Assembly (NCBI GenBank): GCA_013817115.1
Contig: JACDDG010000097.1
Coordinates: 1 to 8,106 of the forward strand
DNA length: 8,106 nucleotides
Source of the DNA: Parachlamydiaceae bacterium
GTDB lineage: Bacteria; Chlamydiota; Chlamydiia; Chlamydiales; Parachlamydiaceae
Reading direction: 5' to 3'
A model generated the notes under the pieces. It ran no database searches. It was not told the DNA's origin and saw nothing but the letters and a program-made list of their open reading frames with translations. Made by a program: the position numbers and the translations under genes. Numbering within the stretch: the stretch's first letter is position 1; each line of letters starts with the position of its first letter. This document shows, one piece after another, positions 6,623 to 8,106 of this stretch.

Positions 6623-6667
6623 CCCAATAAACCTTTCTATATTGAATATCATTTTAGTTGAGCACTT

Positions 6668-6696
6668 ATTCTATCACATTCGCAATGCAAAGGCAA
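6668..6696 (-). promoter_or_regulatory. Sigma70-type promoter of the ankyrin gene
   Basis: On the minus strand TTGCCT (6691-6696) and TAGAAT (6668-6673) are separated by exactly 17 bp. The predicted start is near 6661, giving a leader of about 39 nt to the ATG at 6622, which includes the AAAGG ribosome site. This is the best-matched promoter in the window. Confidence 0.55.
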
Positions 6697-7190
6697 CTAA
6701 TAGTTATGCAACAATCGAACATTGAACCTACTTATAGCATAACCGCGGACAGAAACAAAATAATTCAAAACTATCCCTTTTCATAGGGGTTATTTACCAA
6801 AAAAAAATTGAAAGTCAAGGGACGCAAAAAAAAGGTTAGCTACGATCGAAATTTTCAGCAAGTGAATTTGGTGGGAAAATGCATCACGCCATTCTAATGC
6901 CGGTGCTAAGCAGCATTTTAAATAGTCCAAGCCCCGACCTAGATATTACGAGTGCAAAACTGCTTTACTTAATCTTTATAGTGGCCAACCACCTTGGTTT
7001 AAATACTACCAAGCTCTTTAATCCGACAGATGTATGGCCCAAAGAGTAGACCCTGAGGGGGTAGGGTGTAGAATTAAGGCAAAAAGAGTGCATGATTTTG
7101 ATGACAAAATTTGTCCCCATATTTATGCGTAAAAAAAATCTAGGATACCGTACAGTCAGCAATGTGCCCGGAGCTCCAGAGAAAGCGGTA
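6697..7190. other. Gene-free stretch upstream of the repeat cluster
   Basis: No supported gene is seen. A 65-codon minus-strand frame at 6965-7162 has no ribosome site and a composition without protein character (MLTVRYPRFFLRINMGTNFV at its start). Its far end includes a copy of the 33-bp repeat listed at 7029-7061. A plus-strand frame here is also interrupted. The segment is probably old mobile or intergenic DNA. Confidence 0.4.
7029..7061. repeat. 33-bp diverged direct repeat, copy A
   Basis: This segment matches 7191-7223 at 27 of 33 positions without gaps; both contain CCCTGAGGGGG and a preceding GGCCC/AGCCC-rich part. Unlike copy B, it is not followed by the complementary half of the hairpin, only by GTAGGGT, which makes a small stem with ACCC at 7050-7053. 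Confidence 0.6.
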
Positions 7191-7236
7191 TATGTCTAGC
7201 CCATAGTGTAGGCCCTGAGGGGGGCCAAACTATGGG
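7191..7236. repeat. 33-bp repeat, copy B, within a GC-rich hairpin
   Basis: The segment 7191-7223 repeats copy A. CCCATAGT (7200-7207) pairs with ACTATGGG (7229-7236), and GGCCC (7211-7215) with GGGCC (7222-7226), giving a two-part stem. The flanks show GGAGCTC on both sides (about 7170 and 7255) and short GCGG/CCGC complementarity, so a slightly larger palindromic unit (about 7180-7253) is possible. No T-run follows on either strand, so it is not a plain terminator. Confidence 0.65.
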
Positions 7237-7275
7237 TCGATTAAAAACTGCCGCGGAGCTCTTGAAGTGCGGTAG

Positions 7276-7833
7276 AGCTCTCCCCCAATGTCATTAAGTT
7301 AAGGAAATTGACCTGTTTAAGGATGCTCTTAGAGGGTTTTAAGAAATAAGAAGGTCAAGAAGTTGGGTGCAATTAAAAGGGTAGGTTAAGTGGGAGGCAG
7401 TATAAATCGGCTAGACATACGCTACGACATAATCTTCAATTTACAACCACAGAGATCAAAGAGAACACAGAGAGAACAAAAAGGCACCTATTCACATTTC
7501 AGAAGCAGATAGATCAACTCAAAGCCTTTTCTTCTCTATGTGTTCTCTGTGATCTCTGTGGTTGTAAAATAAACAACATAGCGTCAAACACTTTTGCAAG
7601 CAAAACTCGGCAAGCAAATACGCTGCTGCCTTGTAATCATTTCAAAATCCCCTTCTATTGCTTACGAGCAAAGGCTTCGATTAGTTTGGTTAAGTGGGAA
7701 TACCTTATATTCCGTTCCTGTCAACCTACACTTTTATTCCACCCGACGTTTTGACCTTCTTATTTCTTAAAACCCTTCAAGAGCATCCTAAAACAGGTCT
7801 ATTTCCTTAACTTAATGACATTGAGCCCTCCCC
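7276..7833. mobile_element. Foldback (MITE-like) element of 538 bp with a candidate 10-bp target duplication
   Basis: Terminal arms 7286-7358 and 7751-7823 are inverted repeats of 73 bp with four mismatches; weaker pairing continues inward to about 7404 and 7705. They enclose a second hairpin at 7440-7568. There is no coding frame, so any transposition must be driven from elsewhere. Immediately outside the arms are AGCTCTCCCC (7276-7285) and AGCCCTCCCC (7824-7833), a 10-bp direct repeat with one mismatch, as expected for a target-site duplication. The right copy overlaps the start of the 7828-7974 hairpin, which suggests that hairpin's edge was the insertion site. GGTTAAGTGGGA also occurs directly repeated inside (7384-7395 and 7688-7699). 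Confidence 0.7.
7440..7568. repeat. Inner inverted repeat with 9-nt CACAGAGA periodicity
   Basis: Arms 7440-7485 and 7524-7568 are inverted repeats of about 45 bp with three substitutions and one indel, separated by a 38-bp loop. Each arm begins TTTACAACCACAGAGATCA and is itself a degenerate tandem of 9-nt units (CCACAGAGA, TCACAGAGA, ACACAGAGA). It sits near the middle of the larger foldback element. Confidence 0.8.
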
Positions 7834-7974
7834 TGGTGTAGCCCTGAAAGGGCAAACCCGGGGTTGGATCATATCCACCTAATAATGTTGATGAGAGTCA
7901 TGCGAATTCATTCCAAAAATTTTGGTGGTTATGTTCTAACCCCGGGTTTGCCCTTTCAAGCTACACCAGGGGAG
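7828..7974. repeat. 147-bp GC-rich hairpin element
   Basis: Arms 7828-7865 and 7938-7974 are inverted repeats of 37-38 bp differing only by one indel/substitution (AGCCCTG against AGCTTG when aligned). They contain CCCTGGTGTAG and GGGCAAACCCGGGG. Pairing resumes further in (CCACC 7877-7881 with GGTGG 7924-7928), leaving an AT-rich apical part. There is no T-run or reading frame. It lies between the foldback element and the group II intron end, 7 bp from the latter. Confidence 0.85.
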
Positions 7975-7981
7975 AGACCTC

Positions 7982-8106
7982 ATAGAGGTAGGAATGGCTT
8001 TCACCACCCCTCCCTCCGAACCGCACGGGCGGTACTAGCGCATACGGCTCTCCGGTCGATTGTTTCCTCATCGAGACTGATACGCCGCATAAAGAGCTTG
8101 GTTTGT
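7982..8106 (-). ncRNA. Group II intron 3' end (domains V-VI), partial
   Basis: On the minus strand, about 8061-8029 reads GAGCCGTATGCG, then a short loop, then CCGCCCGTGCGGTTC. This is the domain V layout of group II introns: GAGCCG paired with CGGTTC, with the conserved catalytic bulge side. It is followed by GGAGGGAGGGG and a short domain VI-like stem carrying CCTACC, with a likely intron end ...CTCTAT at 7982. The upper part of domain V pairs imperfectly, so the copy may be degenerate. The intron body and any maturase gene would lie to the right of the window. The exon side (GAGGTCTCTCCCCTGG) runs straight into the 7828-7974 hairpin. The class cannot be settled from this fragment. Confidence 0.6.

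Noticed and set aside
6965..7162. A 65-codon minus-strand open frame
   Set aside because: There is no ribosome site, the composition is not protein-like, and it crosses a non-coding 33-bp repeat copy.
7440..7568. CRISPR array, considered because of short periodic units
   Set aside because: The 9-nt units are contiguous and degenerate, without spacers, and are mirrored as an inverted repeat.
7828..7974. Rho-independent terminator
   Set aside because: The stem is long and GC-rich but has a 72-bp interior and no T-run on either strand.

Overview
The window looks like an accessory, repeat-rich stretch of a low-GC bacterial chromosome, most likely from an amoeba-associated chlamydia (Parachlamydiaceae-like; inference). 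The reasons are AT-rich DNA, a PNPase C-terminus of chlamydial flavour, a eukaryote-style ankyrin-repeat protein, weak or absent Shine-Dalgarno sites, many decayed genes, and abundant palindromic and mobile DNA. No 16S gene or other decisive taxonomic marker is present.

Layout. Positions 1-115 hold the 3' end of pnp, closed by a 29-bp perfect hairpin terminator. From 303 to 1114 on the minus strand lie a class I SAM-dependent methyltransferase and, overlapping it by ATGA, the C-terminal remnant of an unrecognised gene. Positions 1115-1875 carry only decayed coding pieces and a 132-bp foldback repeat that ends in a minus-strand T-run. Two small minus-strand genes follow: a 133-aa cytosolic protein (1876-2277), with a terminator-like hairpin in its own leader, and a 117-aa exported protein (2572-2925), closed by a REP-like hairpin. 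Positions 2926-3677 are mostly gene-free and contain a 45-bp (ATA)15 microsatellite. A 74-aa lysine-rich minus-strand protein (3678-3902) lies divergently from dinB (4072-5154, DNA polymerase IV). dinB converges on, and overlaps by 17 bp, a minus-strand ankyrin-repeat gene (5138-6622 or 6652).

Positions 6697-8106 hold no convincing protein gene. They contain diverged 33-bp repeats, a 538-bp nested inverted-repeat element with a 10-bp flanking direct repeat (candidate target-site duplication), a 147-bp hairpin element that seems to have been its target, and the 3' end (domains V-VI) of a group II intron running in from the right edge on the minus strand.

The genes do not form one pathway. pnp and dinB are housekeeping or DNA-damage-tolerance genes. 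The ankyrin protein is a candidate host-interaction factor. The rest are small lineage-specific genes or remnants. The strongest unexplained signal is the layered mobile DNA at 7191-8106, where a foldback element, a hairpin element and a group II intron lie end to end.
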